Translations under genes and position numbers: made by a program | The notes under the pieces: generated by a model | What the model saw: only the letters and a program-made list of their open reading frames with translations | Databases searched by the model: none | Told to the model about the DNA's origin: nothing | Shown here: piece by piece, positions 9,513 to 19,597 of the stretch | Numbering within the stretch: the first letter of the stretch is position 1 | Layout of the letters: each line of letters opens with the position of its first letter | Source of the DNA: Alphaproteobacteria bacterium | GTDB lineage: Bacteria; Pseudomonadota; Alphaproteobacteria; Sphingomonadales; Kordiimonadaceae | Assembly (NCBI GenBank): GCA_006226495.1 | Contig: SBGU01000004.1 | Location: 62,766 to 126,765, forward strand | DNA length: 64,000 nt | Direction of reading: 5' to 3'

Positions 9513-10598
9513 ATGGGTATCGCCGTTCCCTGCACCATGATGCGCGGCGGCACGTCGAAGGGCTTGTTCTTCGACGCAGCCGACCTGCCCGCCGACGCGG
9601 CGACACGCGACCGGTGGCTCATGTCCGCCATGGGGTCGCCTGACGAACGGCAGATTGACGGTATGGGCGGCGCGCATCCCTTGACCAGCAAGGTGGCGGT
9701 GCTGTCGCGCCCGTCTGACGATGCGGTCGATATCGATTATCTGTTCCTGCAGGTGCCGGTGAATGGCGGCAAGGTTGGCACGGCCCAAACCTGTGGCAAT
9801 CTTTTGGCTGCCGTCGGTCCCTGGGCCATCGAACAGGGCTGGGTTGCACCCCGGGCCGGCATCACACCGGTGCGGGTGCGGCTCGTTAACACGGGCGCGA
9901 TTGCGGTCGTGCATGTGGAAACGCCGGACGGGCAGGTGCGGTATGACGGCGACGCCCGCATTGACGGTGTGCCGGGCACGGCGGCACCCATCCTGCTCGA
10001 TTTCCAGGATGTGGCGGGTTCAAGCTGCGGGGCGCTTTTACCCACCGGCAACGTGCGCGACACGGTCGATGGTATCGACGTTACCTGTATCGACAATGGC
10101 ATGCCGGTCGTGCTGATGCGGGCGTCCGATTTTGGCAAGACCGGGCAGGAAAGCCCTGCAGCGCTTGAGGCCGATCCGACCCTCAAGGCGCGGGTCGAGA
10201 AAATCCGCCTTGCGATTGGCCCCCGGATGCACCTTGGCGACGTGCGGGATAGCACGGTGCCCAAAATGTGCCTTTTGTCTGCGGCGGCGAACGGCGGGTT
10301 CATTGCGACCCGTACCTTCATCCCGCACCGGGTTCATGAAGCGATTGGCGTGTTGGGCGCGCTCAGCGTCGCCACCGGCTGTTTGCTGCCGGGCTCGGTC
10401 GCGGCAGAGCTTGTCGGCCCGGTCGATGCGTCGGAGGGCCTGCGCATGGATATTGAACATCCGACCGGCTTTTTCACGGTCGATATGAAGGCCACAGTGA
10501 CCGATGGCGTCCTGTCGCTTGACCGCGCGGCGCTGTTGCGGACCGCCCGCAAGCAGATGGCGGGATCGGTATTCCTGCATGACTGGGTGGCATCATGA
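9513..10598 (+). CDS. ligU: 4-oxalomesaconate tautomerase (LigU/GalD)
   Basis: A 361-residue PrpF-family isomerase. It moves the double bond of 4-oxalomesaconate from the keto to the hydratable form before LigJ acts. The N-terminus reads PCTMMRGGTSKGLFF, the family signature, and GGAHPLTSKVAVLSRP follows. The start at 9513 has GAGG upstream and leaves a 7-base gap after ligK; an alternative start at 9483 would overlap ligK by 23 bases. The stop overlaps the next gene as ATGA. Confidence 0.9.
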   Translation: MGIAVPCTMMRGGTSKGLFFDAADLPADAATRDRWLMSAMGSPDERQIDGMGGAHPLTSKVAVLSRPSDDAVDIDYLFLQVPVNGGKVGTAQTCGNLLAAVGPWAIEQGWVAPRAGITPVRVRLVNTGAIAVVHVETPDGQVRYDGDARIDGVPGTAAPILLDFQDVAGSSCGALLPTGNVRDTVDGIDVTCIDNGMPVVLMRASDFGKTGQESPAALEADPTLKARVEKIRLAIGPRMHLGDVRDSTVPKMCLLSAAANGGFIATRTFIPHRVHEAIGVLGALSVATGCLLPGSVAAELVGPVDASEGLRMDIEHPTGFFTVDMKATVTDGVLSLDRAALLRTARKQMAGSVFLHDWVAS

Positions 10599-11485
10599 CC
10601 GGCGACCTGCGTCAAATCTGTCTGGTCGGCTATGGTGAAGTGGGGCAGATGCTGCACGAGGATCTGCCGCAGACCTGCGATTTTGTCGCCTGGGATACCC
10701 GGTTCCCTGTGGGTGGCAGCGGGCCGGCCCGTGTAGCGACGGCGCGCGGGCTGACACTGACAGCCGGGGCTGCCGCCGCCGTGCGCAGTGCCGATCTTGT
10801 CATCTCCGCCGTGACCGCGGAAGAGGCGCTTGAAGCCGTTCAGGCCGTTTTGCCCGGCTTGAAACCCGGTGCCTGGTACCTGGACCTGAATTCCTGTGCC
10901 CCGGCGACCAAGATTGCAGCGGCGGAACTGGTTTTGGCGGCGGGTGGACACTATGTCGAAGGGGCGGTGATGGCACCCGTCGGCCCGCGCCGCCTGGGGA
11001 CCGCCATGCTTCTGGGGGGACCGGATGCCGCGGCTTTCCTGCCTGTCGCCAAGGCGCTTGGGTTCACGGGTGCGGAAGTGTTTTCCGACCATTACGGCAA
11101 GGCGTCGGCTGCCAAAATGTGCCGCAGCATCATGGTGAAGGGGCTTGAGGCTCTGGTGCTGGAGGCGCTTCTGTCGGCGCGGCATTACGGGGTGGAGGAC
11201 AAGGTCCTGTCGTCCCTCGACAATCTCCTGGCCGACAGGGATTGGCCGAACCTGAGCCAGTATATGATTTCACGCGCGCTGCAGCATGGCCGCCGGCGGG
11301 CCGAAGAAATGCGCGAAGTCGCCAAAACCGTTGCCGACGCCGGGGTACGCCCGCGCATGAGCGGCGCCACCGCCGAAAGCCAGGATGCCGCAGCGGCCTT
11401 TGCTGCCGCCCTCGACGCCGATGGGCTCGACGACATGCTGGACCGCATTCTGCTGATGGCCCGCAAAGGTACACAGGGAGAGTGA
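10595..11485 (+). CDS. NAD(P)-dependent 6PGDH-like oxidoreductase with DUF1932 domain
   Basis: A 296-residue protein with an N-terminal Rossmann domain (LVGYGEVGQ) related to 3-hydroxyisobutyrate/6-phosphogluconate dehydrogenases and a C-terminal DUF1932 helical domain. The conserved lysine region YGKASAAKMCRS sits near residue 170. It is translationally coupled to ligU through an ATGA overlap and lies directly before ligJ, so it probably acts on a hydroxy or keto acid of the 4,5-cleavage pathway or on a side product. The exact substrate is not known to me. Confidence 0.75.
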   Translation: MTGDLRQICLVGYGEVGQMLHEDLPQTCDFVAWDTRFPVGGSGPARVATARGLTLTAGAAAAVRSADLVISAVTAEEALEAVQAVLPGLKPGAWYLDLNSCAPATKIAAAELVLAAGGHYVEGAVMAPVGPRRLGTAMLLGGPDAAAFLPVAKALGFTGAEVFSDHYGKASAAKMCRSIMVKGLEALVLEALLSARHYGVEDKVLSSLDNLLADRDWPNLSQYMISRALQHGRRRAEEMREVAKTVADAGVRPRMSGATAESQDAAAAFAAALDADGLDDMLDRILLMARKGTQGE

Positions 11486-11487
11486 AG

Positions 11488-12513
11488 TTGATTATCGATT
11501 GCCACGGCCACTATACCACCGCGCCGGCGCCCCATAACGAATTTCGGGACGCCCAGGTCGCGCATTTCAAGGACCCGGCCAACAATCCGGCGCCCTTCTA
11601 TCCCGATATCAGCGACGATGAAATTGTCGAAACCATCGAAAAGAACCAGTTGCGCCTGATCCGCGAACGCGGTGCCGACATGACAATCTTTTCGCCCCGC
11701 GCGTCGGCGATGGCGCACCATGTGGGCGACGAAGCGGTCAGCCGGGACTGGACCCGCCACTGCAACAATCTGATCCACCGGGTGACCATGCTTTATCCCG
11801 ATGTTTTCATCGGTGTCTGCCAGTTGCCGCAATCCCCCGGTGTGCCGATCAGCCATTCGGTGGCGGAACTGGAACGCTGCGTGACCGAGCTGGGTTTTGT
11901 CGGCTGCAACCTGAACCCGGACCCGTCCGGCGGGCACTGGACCGCGCCGCCCCTGACCGACAGGCACTGGTATCCGTTTTTTGAAAAAATGGTCGAACTG
12001 GATGTGCCGGCGATGATCCATGTGTCGGGGTCCTGCAATGCCAATTTCCATGCCACCGGCGCGCATTATATCAATGCCGATACCACGGCCTTCATGCAGT
12101 TCCTGCAGGGCGACCTGTTCCGCGATTTCCCCGCGCTCAGGTTCATCATCCCCCATGGCGGCGGTGCGGTACCTTACCATTGGGGCCGCTACCGGGGCCT
12201 TGCGGACATGCTGAAACGCCCGCCGCTTCGCGATCATGTCATGAAAAACGTCTATTTCGATACCTGCGTCTATCACCAACCGGGCATCGACCTTCTGTTC
12301 AAGGTGATCGATATCGACAACATCCTGTTCGGGTCCGAAATGGTTGGCGCCGTGCGGGGCCTCGATCCCGAAACCGGCAATTATTTCGACGATACCAAAC
12401 GCTATATCGATGCGCTGGATATCCCGGCGGCCGACAAACACAAAGTGTTCGAAGGCAATGCCCGGCGCGTCTACCCGCGCCTTGACGCTGCACTGAAGGC
12501 ACGCGGGAAATGA
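11488..12513 (+). CDS. ligJ: 4-oxalomesaconate hydratase
   Basis: A 341-residue amidohydrolase-superfamily enzyme that hydrates 4-oxalomesaconate to 4-carboxy-4-hydroxy-2-oxoadipate. The metal-binding motif is DCHGHYTT (H6, H8) at the very N-terminus; CNLNPDPSGG, FIIPHGGGAVPYHWGRYRG and LFGSEMVGAVRG follow. I assign a TTG start at 11488: GGGAG lies 7 bases upstream, and the resulting product has exactly the length and N-terminus of the second LigJ in this window (ATG start at 42383). A GTG at 11482 is too close to the ribosome-binding site. Confidence 0.9.
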   Translation: MIIDCHGHYTTAPAPHNEFRDAQVAHFKDPANNPAPFYPDISDDEIVETIEKNQLRLIRERGADMTIFSPRASAMAHHVGDEAVSRDWTRHCNNLIHRVTMLYPDVFIGVCQLPQSPGVPISHSVAELERCVTELGFVGCNLNPDPSGGHWTAPPLTDRHWYPFFEKMVELDVPAMIHVSGSCNANFHATGAHYINADTTAFMQFLQGDLFRDFPALRFIIPHGGGAVPYHWGRYRGLADMLKRPPLRDHVMKNVYFDTCVYHQPGIDLLFKVIDIDNILFGSEMVGAVRGLDPETGNYFDDTKRYIDALDIPAADKHKVFEGNARRVYPRLDAALKARGK

Positions 12514-13424
12514 GCGTGCTTGCCCAAAATATGTTCCTGATGGACGCAGACTGGCTGCCGTTCCATCCTAATCCGTCGAAGCCGGCGTTCCGCCTGCCGG
12601 CGGGGGCTGTGGATGCGCATTGCCATGTGTTCGGCCCCGGCAACCGGTTCCCCTATGCCCCGGAACGCAAATACACACCCTGCGATGCGCCGAAGGAAAA
12701 GCTGTGGGCGCTGCGCGATTTTCTCGGCTTCAGCCGCAACGTGATCGTGCAGGCGACCTGCCACGGGGCTGACAACCGGGCGCTTGTGGATGCGCTTCAG
12801 CATTCCGGCGGCAAGGCCCGTGGTGTGGCGACGGTCCGGAAAACCGTTACGGACGAGGAACTGCAGGCGCTGCACACAGCCGGCGTGCGCGGTGTGCGCT
12901 TCAACTTTGTCAAACGGCTGGTCGATGTGCTGCCGCACGATACCCTGATCGCAATCGCGGACCGTATCCGCCCATTGGGCTGGCATATCGTCATCTATTT
13001 CGAAGCTGCCGACCTCGGCGATATCCTGCCGCTGATCGAACGCCTTGGCACCATGATCGTGATCGACCATATGGGGCGGCCCGATGTATCAAAACCTGCG
13101 CGCGGCGCGGATTTCGACCGTTTCATCGACATGATGGCGGGCCATGACAATGTCTGGACCAAGGTTACATGCCCCGAACGGCTGTCGCTGACCGGCCCGA
13201 ACGGCTATGACGATGTGGTACCCTTTGCGCGCCGGGTGGTGGAACGCTTCCCCGACCGGGTACTGTGGGGCACCGACTGGCCGCATCCCAATATGAAAAA
13301 ACATATGCCGGATGACGGCCATCTGGTTGACTTCATCCCCAAGATTGCACCCACGCCCGCGCTTCAGCGCAAGCTGTTGGTCGACAACCCCATGCGGCTT
13401 TATTGGCCTGAGGAGATAGGCTGA
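12510..13424 (+). CDS. ligI: 2-pyrone-4,6-dicarboxylate hydrolase
   Basis: A 304-residue amidohydrolase-superfamily TIM barrel that opens the lactone 2-pyrone-4,6-dicarboxylate to 4-oxalomesaconate/4-carboxy-2-hydroxymuconate. The first-strand motif is DAHCHVFGP (H37, H39) and the last-strand aspartate is in LWGTDWPHPN, as in characterised LigI. It overlaps ligJ by 4 bases (ATGA) and ends 1 base before the ligA start. Confidence 0.92.
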   Translation: MSVLAQNMFLMDADWLPFHPNPSKPAFRLPAGAVDAHCHVFGPGNRFPYAPERKYTPCDAPKEKLWALRDFLGFSRNVIVQATCHGADNRALVDALQHSGGKARGVATVRKTVTDEELQALHTAGVRGVRFNFVKRLVDVLPHDTLIAIADRIRPLGWHIVIYFEAADLGDILPLIERLGTMIVIDHMGRPDVSKPARGADFDRFIDMMAGHDNVWTKVTCPERLSLTGPNGYDDVVPFARRVVERFPDRVLWGTDWPHPNMKKHMPDDGHLVDFIPKIAPTPALQRKLLVDNPMRLYWPEEIG

Positions 13425-13425
13425 T

Positions 13426-14662
<1,237 letters not shown>

Positions 14663-14690
14663 GGCCCTGTAAGTTTGGAAAGGCAGTATC

Positions 14691-15638
14691 ATGAAAATCG
14701 TCCTCGCCGGCGCCGGTGCTTTTGGCCAGAAACATCTGGACGCGATCAGGAATATTGAGGGTGTCGAGGTGGTTTCCGTGGTGGGCCGCGATCTGGCAGC
14801 CACCAGGGAAGCCGCGGCAAAATATGGTGTGCCGCACGCGACGACCGAGCTTTCCGACGCGCTGGCCCAGCCCGGCGTTGATGCCGCCATCCTGTGTACG
14901 CCGACCCAGCTTCATGCCGCCCAGGCCATCGAATGCATGCGTGCGGGCAAACATGTGCAGGTGGAAATCCCGCTGGCCGACAGTTGGCAGGATGCCGAAG
15001 CGGTGGACCGGGTGCAGAAGGAAACCGGCCTTGTGTGCATGGTTGGTCATACCCGCCGCTTCAACCCATCGCATCAATGGGTGCATAACCGGATCAGGGC
15101 AGGGGAACTGAACATCCAGCAAATGGATGTGCAGACCTATTTTTTCCGCCGCACCAACATGAACGCGCTTGGCCAGCCCCGGTCCTGGACCGACCATCTT
15201 CTGTGGCACCATGCCGCCCATACGGTGGACCTGTTCCAATACCAGACGGGTGAGGCGGTCACGATTGCGAACGCGGTGCAGGGGCCGAAACACCCGGACC
15301 TTGGCATCGCGATGGATATGTCGATCCAGCTTCGCACCGAGACCGGGAAAATCTGTACCCTGTCGCTCAGCTTCAACAATGACGGGCCCCTGGGCACCTT
15401 CTTCCGCTATATCTGCGACAATGGCACCTATATCGCGCGCTATGACGACCTGGTCACCGGGCGGGAAGAAAAGGTCGATGTCTCGGCCGTCGATGTGTCG
15501 ATGAACGGGATCGAGTTGCAGGACCGCGAATTCATTGCCGCGATCCGCGAAGGACGGGAACCGAATGCCAGTGTCGGCAAGGTGCTGCCCTGCTATCGCA
15601 CCCTCTATCAGCTTGAACAGTCGCTTCAGGGCCAATGA
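14691..15638 (+). CDS. ligC: 4-carboxy-2-hydroxymuconate-6-semialdehyde dehydrogenase
   Basis: A 315-residue GFO/IDH/MocA-type oxidoreductase that oxidises the hemiacetal of the LigAB product to 2-pyrone-4,6-dicarboxylate with NADP+. The nucleotide loop is GAGAFGQKH (residues 7-15), then CTPTQLHAAQ and GKHVQVEIPLADS, and the active-site region is VGHTRRFNPSHQW. The length equals the characterised LigC. The downstream aldo/keto reductase start overlaps its stop (ATGA). Confidence 0.94.
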   Translation: MKIVLAGAGAFGQKHLDAIRNIEGVEVVSVVGRDLAATREAAAKYGVPHATTELSDALAQPGVDAAILCTPTQLHAAQAIECMRAGKHVQVEIPLADSWQDAEAVDRVQKETGLVCMVGHTRRFNPSHQWVHNRIRAGELNIQQMDVQTYFFRRTNMNALGQPRSWTDHLLWHHAAHTVDLFQYQTGEAVTIANAVQGPKHPDLGIAMDMSIQLRTETGKICTLSLSFNNDGPLGTFFRYICDNGTYIARYDDLVTGREEKVDVSAVDVSMNGIELQDREFIAAIREGREPNASVGKVLPCYRTLYQLEQSLQGQ

Positions 15639-16645
15639 CGGCGGCTGTGCATAAACGCCCGCTCGGGCCTTTTTCGGCCGTGCCCATCGGGCTTGGTGCG
15701 ATGAACCTGAGCCATGCCTACGGCGACCCGGTCGGCCCCGATCAGGCCGCGCGGGTGATCGCCACGGCGCTTGAGCTTGGCGTCGATCATTTCGACACCG
15801 CTGCCCTTTATGGTTTTGGCGCGAACGAAAAGCTTGTCGGCCCGCTACTGAAGCCACACCGGTCGAAAATCCTGCTCGCCAGCAAATGCGGCATGACCGG
15901 CGTGGACGGCAAACGGGTTATCGATGGCCGGCCCGAAACGCTTGTGCGTACCTGCGACCAGTCGCTCGCCAGGCTTGGCACCGATGTCATCGACCTTTAT
16001 TACCTGCACCGCTGGGACAAGACGGTCCCGATTGAAGACAGTGTCGGCGCGCTGTCGCGCCTGGTGGAAGCCGGCAAGATCAGGGCGATTGGCCTGTCCG
16101 AGGTATCGGCCAGCACGCTCAGGAAAGCCCAGGCCGTGCATCCGGTGGCGGCGGTGCAAAGCGAATATTCGCTCTGGTCGCGCAATGTGGAAATCGCGCT
16201 TCTGGATGCCTGTGCCGACCTGGGCGTGGCCTTTGTGGCCTTTTCGCCGGTGGCGCGCGGTTTTCTGGTCAATCTGGCGCTTGATCCGGCCAGTTTCACC
16301 GCAAAGGATATCCGCCGCAGCATGCCGCGTTTTGCCGAGCCGCATTTCAGCAATAACCGGCCTCTGGCCGAAGCCGTGGCCAACATGGCTGCCGATCTGG
16401 GTGTCGCATCCGCAACCCTGGTGCTGGCCTGGCTTCTGGCCCGCCGGCCCTTCATTCATGCCATACCGGGCACCACCGATATCGGCCATTTGCACGAGAA
16501 TGTCGCCGCCGCAACCCTGAACCTCGGGAAGGATGTTCAGGATGCGCTCGACCGGCTTTTTGCGCCCCGCGCGGTCAGTGGGCCGCGGTATCCGGCGGCC
16601 ATACAGACGGAAATCGATACGGAGGAATTTCCGGGGAAAATCTAG
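15635..16645 (+). CDS. Aldo/keto reductase
   Basis: A 336-residue AKR-fold NADPH oxidoreductase. The catalytic tetrad is visible: Asp and Tyr in HFDTAALYG, Lys in LLASKCG and His in YYLHRWD. It is translationally coupled to ligC. In the lig context it may reduce or oxidise an aromatic carbonyl such as an acetophenone, benzaldehyde or benzyl-alcohol intermediate, but the substrate cannot be read from sequence. Confidence 0.85.
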   Translation: MTAAVHKRPLGPFSAVPIGLGAMNLSHAYGDPVGPDQAARVIATALELGVDHFDTAALYGFGANEKLVGPLLKPHRSKILLASKCGMTGVDGKRVIDGRPETLVRTCDQSLARLGTDVIDLYYLHRWDKTVPIEDSVGALSRLVEAGKIRAIGLSEVSASTLRKAQAVHPVAAVQSEYSLWSRNVEIALLDACADLGVAFVAFSPVARGFLVNLALDPASFTAKDIRRSMPRFAEPHFSNNRPLAEAVANMAADLGVASATLVLAWLLARRPFIHAIPGTTDIGHLHENVAAATLNLGKDVQDALDRLFAPRAVSGPRYPAAIQTEIDTEEFPGKI

Positions 16646-16686
16646 GGCCGGCAAAGGCGCGGGTCCGTGTTGGGGAGTGGGTATCT

Positions 16687-18048
16687 ATGTCCGAGGGAAG
16701 GACGCGGTTCGATATTGCCAAGATACTGGATGACGGGCGTTGGACCCTCTACCAGATTCTGGTCATGTGCATGGTGGCGATGGTCATCATTCTGGATGGT
16801 CTCGACAATCAGGTGCTGGGCTTTGCGGTACCGCTGATCACCAGCGAATGGGGGGTGGAGCGGGCTGATCTGGCGCCGGTTTTTGCCCTTGGTTTTGTCG
16901 CCATGGCGATCGGCACGTTTCTGGGGGGCTGGCTTGGTGACCGCATCGGGCGTCGGCCATCCCTCCTTTTGTGCATCGTTACCTTTGGTACCGCCACCGG
17001 CGCGGCGTCATTCGCCGATGGTGTGCTGGGCCTTGGTATCTGCAGGGTGATTGCCGGGTTCGGCATGGGCGGCGCAATGCCGCTTGCAGCGACCCTGATT
17101 GCGGAATTCACACCCAGACACCGGCGCAGTATTGCGGTGACCATCGGTATTGTCAGCATTCCGATGGGCGGTGTGATCGGCGGTTTCATCGCGGCTGAGG
17201 TCCTGCCGGTTTACGGCTGGCGCACGTTGTTCCTGATCGGCTGCGGCCTGCCGCTCGCCATTGCTGTGCTGCTCTATTTTGTGTTGCCGGAATCGCCGCG
17301 TTTTCTGCTCAGAAGCAATAAGGCGGATGCGGATGGCACGATGGCCTATATCGCCAGATTGCTTGGCCGCATGGGGCACGATGTGGCGCCCGACACATAC
17401 TTTGTCGACGGACAGGAAACCGACGATGCCGCCCGTGCCGCCATCGGCGCGCTGTTCACGCCGAAATACCGCCGCGACACCCTGGCCATGTGGGTCGCCT
17501 TTTTCGCTGGCCTGATGACCATCTATGCCATTTTCAACTGGGCGCCCTCGATGCTGACTGAACAGGGCCTCGCCATCGACCAGGCCAGCAAAAGCATGGC
17601 CTGGCACAATATCGGCGGGGTGCTGGGCGCCCTGGTCTGTGCGATTGCCATGGCGCGGCTTGGCTCACGCACTGCGCTTCTGGTGTCTGCCGCCGGTTCC
17701 GTGATTGGCGCTTTTGCGCTCGTGGTGACGCCGGTGGATGCCGGCAATACGGTGGGTCTGGTTGTCCTGATGGCGATTTTTGGCGCGTTTCTGAACGCGG
17801 CCCAGACCGGGCTTTATGCCTTGGCCGCCCAGGTTTATCCAACCGCGATCCGTGCCACAGGGGTGGGCGCAACTGCCGGGGTCGGCCGGCTTGGGGCCGT
17901 GGCCGCCTCCTATGTCGGGGCGGCGTTTGCGGCGATCAGCGCCGGTGCCTATTTCGGCATGCTGGGGGTCGCCATGGCGGTCGCGACGGTTGCCATATTT
18001 GCCATGAAACTGCATATCGCCCCGGTCAAAGGGCCAGGCAAACACTAA
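16687..18048 (+). CDS. pcaK: Aromatic acid:H+ symporter (PcaK/BenK-like MFS permease)
   Basis: A 453-residue twelve-helix inner-membrane permease of the AAHS family. It carries the family's signature in helix 1 (DGLDNQVLGFA, near residues 37-47), the MFS loop 2-3 motif GWLGDRIGRRPSLL, and PESPRFLLR in the central loop. It likely imports 4-hydroxybenzoate or protocatechuate after passage through the outer-membrane receptor. The ATG at 16687 follows GGGGAGTGGGTATCT. It lies within the lig operon. Confidence 0.88.
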   Translation: MSEGRTRFDIAKILDDGRWTLYQILVMCMVAMVIILDGLDNQVLGFAVPLITSEWGVERADLAPVFALGFVAMAIGTFLGGWLGDRIGRRPSLLLCIVTFGTATGAASFADGVLGLGICRVIAGFGMGGAMPLAATLIAEFTPRHRRSIAVTIGIVSIPMGGVIGGFIAAEVLPVYGWRTLFLIGCGLPLAIAVLLYFVLPESPRFLLRSNKADADGTMAYIARLLGRMGHDVAPDTYFVDGQETDDAARAAIGALFTPKYRRDTLAMWVAFFAGLMTIYAIFNWAPSMLTEQGLAIDQASKSMAWHNIGGVLGALVCAIAMARLGSRTALLVSAAGSVIGAFALVVTPVDAGNTVGLVVLMAIFGAFLNAAQTGLYALAAQVYPTAIRATGVGATAGVGRLGAVAASYVGAAFAAISAGAYFGMLGVAMAVATVAIFAMKLHIAPVKGPGKH

Positions 18049-18086
18049 GCCCGGGCCAGAGGCCGGGCCAAAGGGGAGGGAAGGCC

Positions 18087-19535
18087 ATGCTGGCACAATT
18101 GCTGATCGACAATGCCTATCAGGATGCCGAAGGCGGGCGCACGACCAGCCGGCTGAACCCGGTGGAAGGCACGGTGGCGTCAACTGCTGCAGCGGCAACA
18201 GTTGCGGATGCAAACCGGGCGGCGGACGCTGCAGGGGCAGCGCTGCCCGCTTGGGCCGAAACATCGCCAGCGGCGCGGCGTGCATTGCTGCAAAAGGCGG
18301 CTGCTGCCCTCGATGCCCGGGCCGACGATATCGTTGCCGCCATGAAAGCGGAAATCGGCGCCACCGAGCCCTGGGCACGGTTCAATATCATGCTGGCCAC
18401 CGGCATGCTGACGGAAGCCGCGGCGCTGACCACCCAGGTGGCAGGCCATGTGATCCCGTCCAACAAACCGGGCCTGACCGCGCTTGCGGTTCGGGAGCCG
18501 GCGGGTGTGGTGCTGGGTATCGCACCCTGGAACGCACCGGTGATCCTGGGCGTGCGCGCGGTGGCGACCCCGCTGGCCTGCGGCAATACAGTGGTGCTGA
18601 AAGCATCGGAAATTTGCCCGATGACCCACAGTCTGATCGGCGCCGCCTTCCTGGATGCCGGTTTCCCGCCGGGCGTGGTGAATGTGGTCACCAACGCCGC
18701 CGAAGACGCGCCCGACATTGTCGGCGCCCTGATCGATCATCCCGCTGTGCGGCGGATCAATTTCACCGGTTCCACCAAAGTGGGGCGCATCATCGCGACC
18801 AGGGCCGCGCAGGCTTTGAAGCCCGTGCTTCTGGAACTGGGTGGCAAGGCGCCTTTCCTGGTGCTGGAAGATGCCGACCTGGATGAGGCCGTGGCCGCCG
18901 CGGCCTTCGGCGCCTTCATGAACCAGGGCCAGATCTGCATGTCGACCGAACGCATCATCCTCGTGGATGCCATTGCCGACAGGTTCGTGGAAAAAATGGA
19001 GGCCAAGGCAAAGACCCTGGTGGCAGGCGACCCACGCAAAGCCGCGACCCCGTTGGGCGCGGTGGTCGATACAAACGCCGTCGCGCACGTGCTGGCGCTG
19101 ATCGACGACGCCAAGGCGCACGGTGCCCGGGTGTTGACCGGCGGCAACGCCGATGGGGTGATCATGTCCGCAACCCTGGTGGACGGGGTCAATAAATCCA
19201 TGCGCCTGTACGGCGAGGAATCCTTCGGGCCGGTGACCGCCATCATCCGGGTGAAGGACGAAGCCGAGGCCATCGCGGTCGCCAACGACAGCGAATATGG
19301 CCTGTCGGCTGCCGTGTTCACCCGCGATGTGGTGCGCGGCCTCAAGGTGGCGCGCCAGATCAAAAGCGGCATCTGCCATATCAATGGCCCGACCGTGCAT
19401 GACGAAGCCCAGATGCCGTTCGGCGGCACCAAGGCCAGCGGCTATGGCCGGTTCGGCGGCCAGTGGGGCATCGAGGAATTTACCGAACTGCGCTGGATCA
19501 CCATCGCGGGCGGGCCGGGGCACTATCCGATCTGA
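18087..19535 (+). CDS. NAD(P)-dependent aromatic aldehyde dehydrogenase
   Basis: A 482-residue aldehyde dehydrogenase with the catalytic Cys in NQGQICMSTERI and the general-base Glu in LLELGGKAPF. The ICMST sequence and overall pattern resemble salicylaldehyde, vanillin and 4-hydroxybenzaldehyde dehydrogenases. In this locus it would plausibly oxidise 4-hydroxybenzaldehyde or vanillin to the acid that enters via PobA or an O-demethylase. AAGGGGAGGGAAGGCC precedes the ATG. Confidence 0.85.
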   Translation: MLAQLLIDNAYQDAEGGRTTSRLNPVEGTVASTAAAATVADANRAADAAGAALPAWAETSPAARRALLQKAAAALDARADDIVAAMKAEIGATEPWARFNIMLATGMLTEAAALTTQVAGHVIPSNKPGLTALAVREPAGVVLGIAPWNAPVILGVRAVATPLACGNTVVLKASEICPMTHSLIGAAFLDAGFPPGVVNVVTNAAEDAPDIVGALIDHPAVRRINFTGSTKVGRIIATRAAQALKPVLLELGGKAPFLVLEDADLDEAVAAAAFGAFMNQGQICMSTERIILVDAIADRFVEKMEAKAKTLVAGDPRKAATPLGAVVDTNAVAHVLALIDDAKAHGARVLTGGNADGVIMSATLVDGVNKSMRLYGEESFGPVTAIIRVKDEAEAIAVANDSEYGLSAAVFTRDVVRGLKVARQIKSGICHINGPTVHDEAQMPFGGTKASGYGRFGGQWGIEEFTELRWITIAGGPGHYPI

Positions 19536-19597
19536 CCGGGCAGTCCGTTCAGACGGGGCGGGGTTTGGGGAAACCCCGAGATCAAGGGGAGAGGGAT

